Origin: Gammaproteobacteria bacterium
Lineage (GTDB): Bacteria > Pseudomonadota > Gammaproteobacteria > Enterobacterales > Alteromonadaceae
DNA: 5,557 nt
NCBI GenBank assembly: GCA_027484495.1
Contig: JAIXSW010000056.1
Span: 1 to 5,557, forward strand
Direction: 5' to 3'
Shown here: piece by piece, positions 4,803-5,557 of the stretch
Layout of the letters: each line of letters starts with the position of its first letter
How positions within the stretch are numbered: the stretch's first letter is position 1
Notes under the pieces: model-generated
Told to the model about the DNA's origin: nothing
Databases searched by the model: none
The model's input: only the letters and a program-made list of their open reading frames with translations
Translations under genes and position numbers: made by a program

Positions 4803-5557
4803 ATGACAGATAAAACAAATTCACAAAAAACCGCCATTTTACTGACTGGCGGTGGCGCGCGCGCGGCTTATCAGGTCGGCGTGCTCAAAGCGATCGCACA
4901 GCAATATCCGCGCAACAGCAAAATCCCATTTCAAATCATCTGCGGCACTTCCGCCGGCGCGATCAATGGCACCGCCATCGCCTGTTATGCCAGTTGCTTT
5001 CAGCTCGGCGTCAAAAAGCTGGAATGGGTGTGGAAAAATTTTCATACCGGTCAGGTGTATTATTCCGATTATATCCGCGCCACCTGGCATCTGATACGTG
5101 GTTTCTTAAGCGCTTTTCAGGCCGATTATGCCAATCATAAACCGGTGTCGATGCTGGATAACAAACCACTGAAAATCCTGCTGAACAACATGCTGGATTT
5201 AAAACGGCTGGACCGCAATATTATGGGCGGTTATCTAGACAGCGTGTCAGTCACCGCAAGTTGCTACAACAGTGGTGATTCGATTACCTTTTTTCAAAGC
5301 CGCAATGCCAGCGAATGGCAGCGTTCCCGCCGTTGTGGTCAACGCACATTGCTGGGCATTCACCATTTGATGGCCTCAGCAGCCATCCCGCTGGTGATGC
5401 CGTCTGTGCGCATCAACCAGCAGTATTTTGGTGATGGCTCTGTCAATCAACTGGCACCGCTCAGTGCGCCGATCCATTTAGGCGCGGATCGGATCCTGAT
5501 CGTCGGTCTGGAGCAGCCCCGCCGGCGCGAACATCTGCAGCAAATGCCCCATCACCC
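4803..5557 (+). CDS. Patatin-like phospholipase, N-terminal part (runs off window edge)
   Basis: The frame is open from ATG 4803 to the last base, giving 251 residues of what is probably a protein of 340 or more. Patatin-family enzymes are acyl hydrolases with a Ser-Asp dyad that release fatty acids from phospholipids. Visible motifs are the oxyanion-hole loop TGGGARAAYQ (15-24), the nucleophile elbow GTSAG with S50 (48-52), and the catalytic aspartate D211 in FGDGS (209-213), followed by APLSAPIHLGADRILIVGL, typical of the bacterial patatin-like subgroup. DGS replaces the plant DGG or DGA, but the aspartate is kept. There is no signal peptide, so the enzyme is probably cytoplasmic or peripheral to the membrane. 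No good Shine-Dalgarno precedes the ATG, but the family N-terminus (AILLTGGGARAAYQ) starts a few residues in, which supports it. The gene is divergent from the DUF3014-acyltransferase pair. The C-terminus is not visible. Confidence 0.92.
   Translation, partial: MTDKTNSQKTAILLTGGGARAAYQVGVLKAIAQQYPRNSKIPFQIICGTSAGAINGTAIACYASCFQLGVKKLEWVWKNFHTGQVYYSDYIRATWHLIRGFLSAFQADYANHKPVSMLDNKPLKILLNNMLDLKRLDRNIMGGYLDSVSVTASCYNSGDSITFFQSRNASEWQRSRRCGQRTLLGIHHLMASAAIPLVMPSVRINQQYFGDGSVNQLAPLSAPIHLGADRILIVGLEQPRRREHLQQMPHH

Noticed and set aside
4789..4806. Five-codon leader peptide (MLLSL) whose stop overlaps the patatin start (ATGA)
   Set aside because: It has no ribosome site, and a short frame like this is expected by chance. 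There is no attenuator structure around it.
5429..5443. Patatin DGS in place of DGG/DGA as a possible inactivating change
   Set aside because: The catalytic aspartate is kept, and I recall DGS in the bacterial patatin-like subgroup with the same flanking APLSPAIHLGA-type sequence, so it looks normal.
1..5557. CRISPR array, tRNA, insertion sequence, prophage or toxin-antitoxin module
   Set aside because: I saw no regularly spaced repeats, tRNA-like cloverleaf, transposase or integrase motif, or terminal inverted repeats. The comFB-rsmS pair resembles a small two-gene module, but both proteins fit known non-toxin families.

Overview
The window reads as chromosomal DNA of a gammaproteobacterium, most probably an alteromonad-like marine or freshwater lineage. 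This rests on the PriC tail, the RsmS/YbaM small protein and a 114-nt 4.5S RNA very close to the enterobacterial form, all typical of Gammaproteobacteria, together with a moderate GC content and glutamine-rich proteins. The genus cannot be fixed from sequence alone; a Rheinheimera-like organism is only a guess. Nothing marks a phage, transposon, plasmid or CRISPR locus.

Layout. On the plus strand the window opens with the C-terminal 64 codons of priC, whose stop overlaps by one base the start of a complete class-IV-like histone-deacetylase-family hydrolase (195-1121). This meets tail-to-tail, with a 4-bp stop overlap, a minus-strand tryptophan 2,3-dioxygenase (1118-2218) of the long, animal-like type. 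A divergent spacer (2219-2404) with a good minus-strand promoter candidate separates it from a two-gene plus-strand unit: a ComFB-family protein (2405-2701) overlapping by ATGA a 58-codon rsmS/ybaM gene (2698-2874). Convergent to that unit is the minus-strand 4.5S RNA gene ffs (2914-3027), with its own sigma70-type promoter and a hairpin in its leader. Upstream of ffs on the same strand lies a DUF3014 membrane-anchored protein (3754-4617) followed, with a 4-base overlap, by a PlsC-type acyltransferase (3167-3757). A second divergent spacer (4618-4802) holds a 10-bp inverted repeat and a 10-bp direct repeat, and leads to a patatin-like phospholipase that runs off the right edge (4803-5557).

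How the parts relate. The window is mainly housekeeping and accessory chromosomal genes, not one pathway. Three themes can be inferred: (1) replication restart and post-transcriptional regulation, with priC and rsmS, which I recall as neighbours in E. coli, here separated by about 2.5 kb of other genes; (2) a probable signalling pair, ComFB (a family recently linked to cyclic-di-GMP binding) with RsmS; (3) a phospholipid theme, with an acyltransferase on one side of a shared divergent spacer and a patatin lipase on the other. No previously undescribed multi-gene system is convincingly present. The best leads are the comFB-rsmS coupling, the repeats in the 4618-4802 spacer, the ffs leader hairpin and the animal-like dioxygenase.
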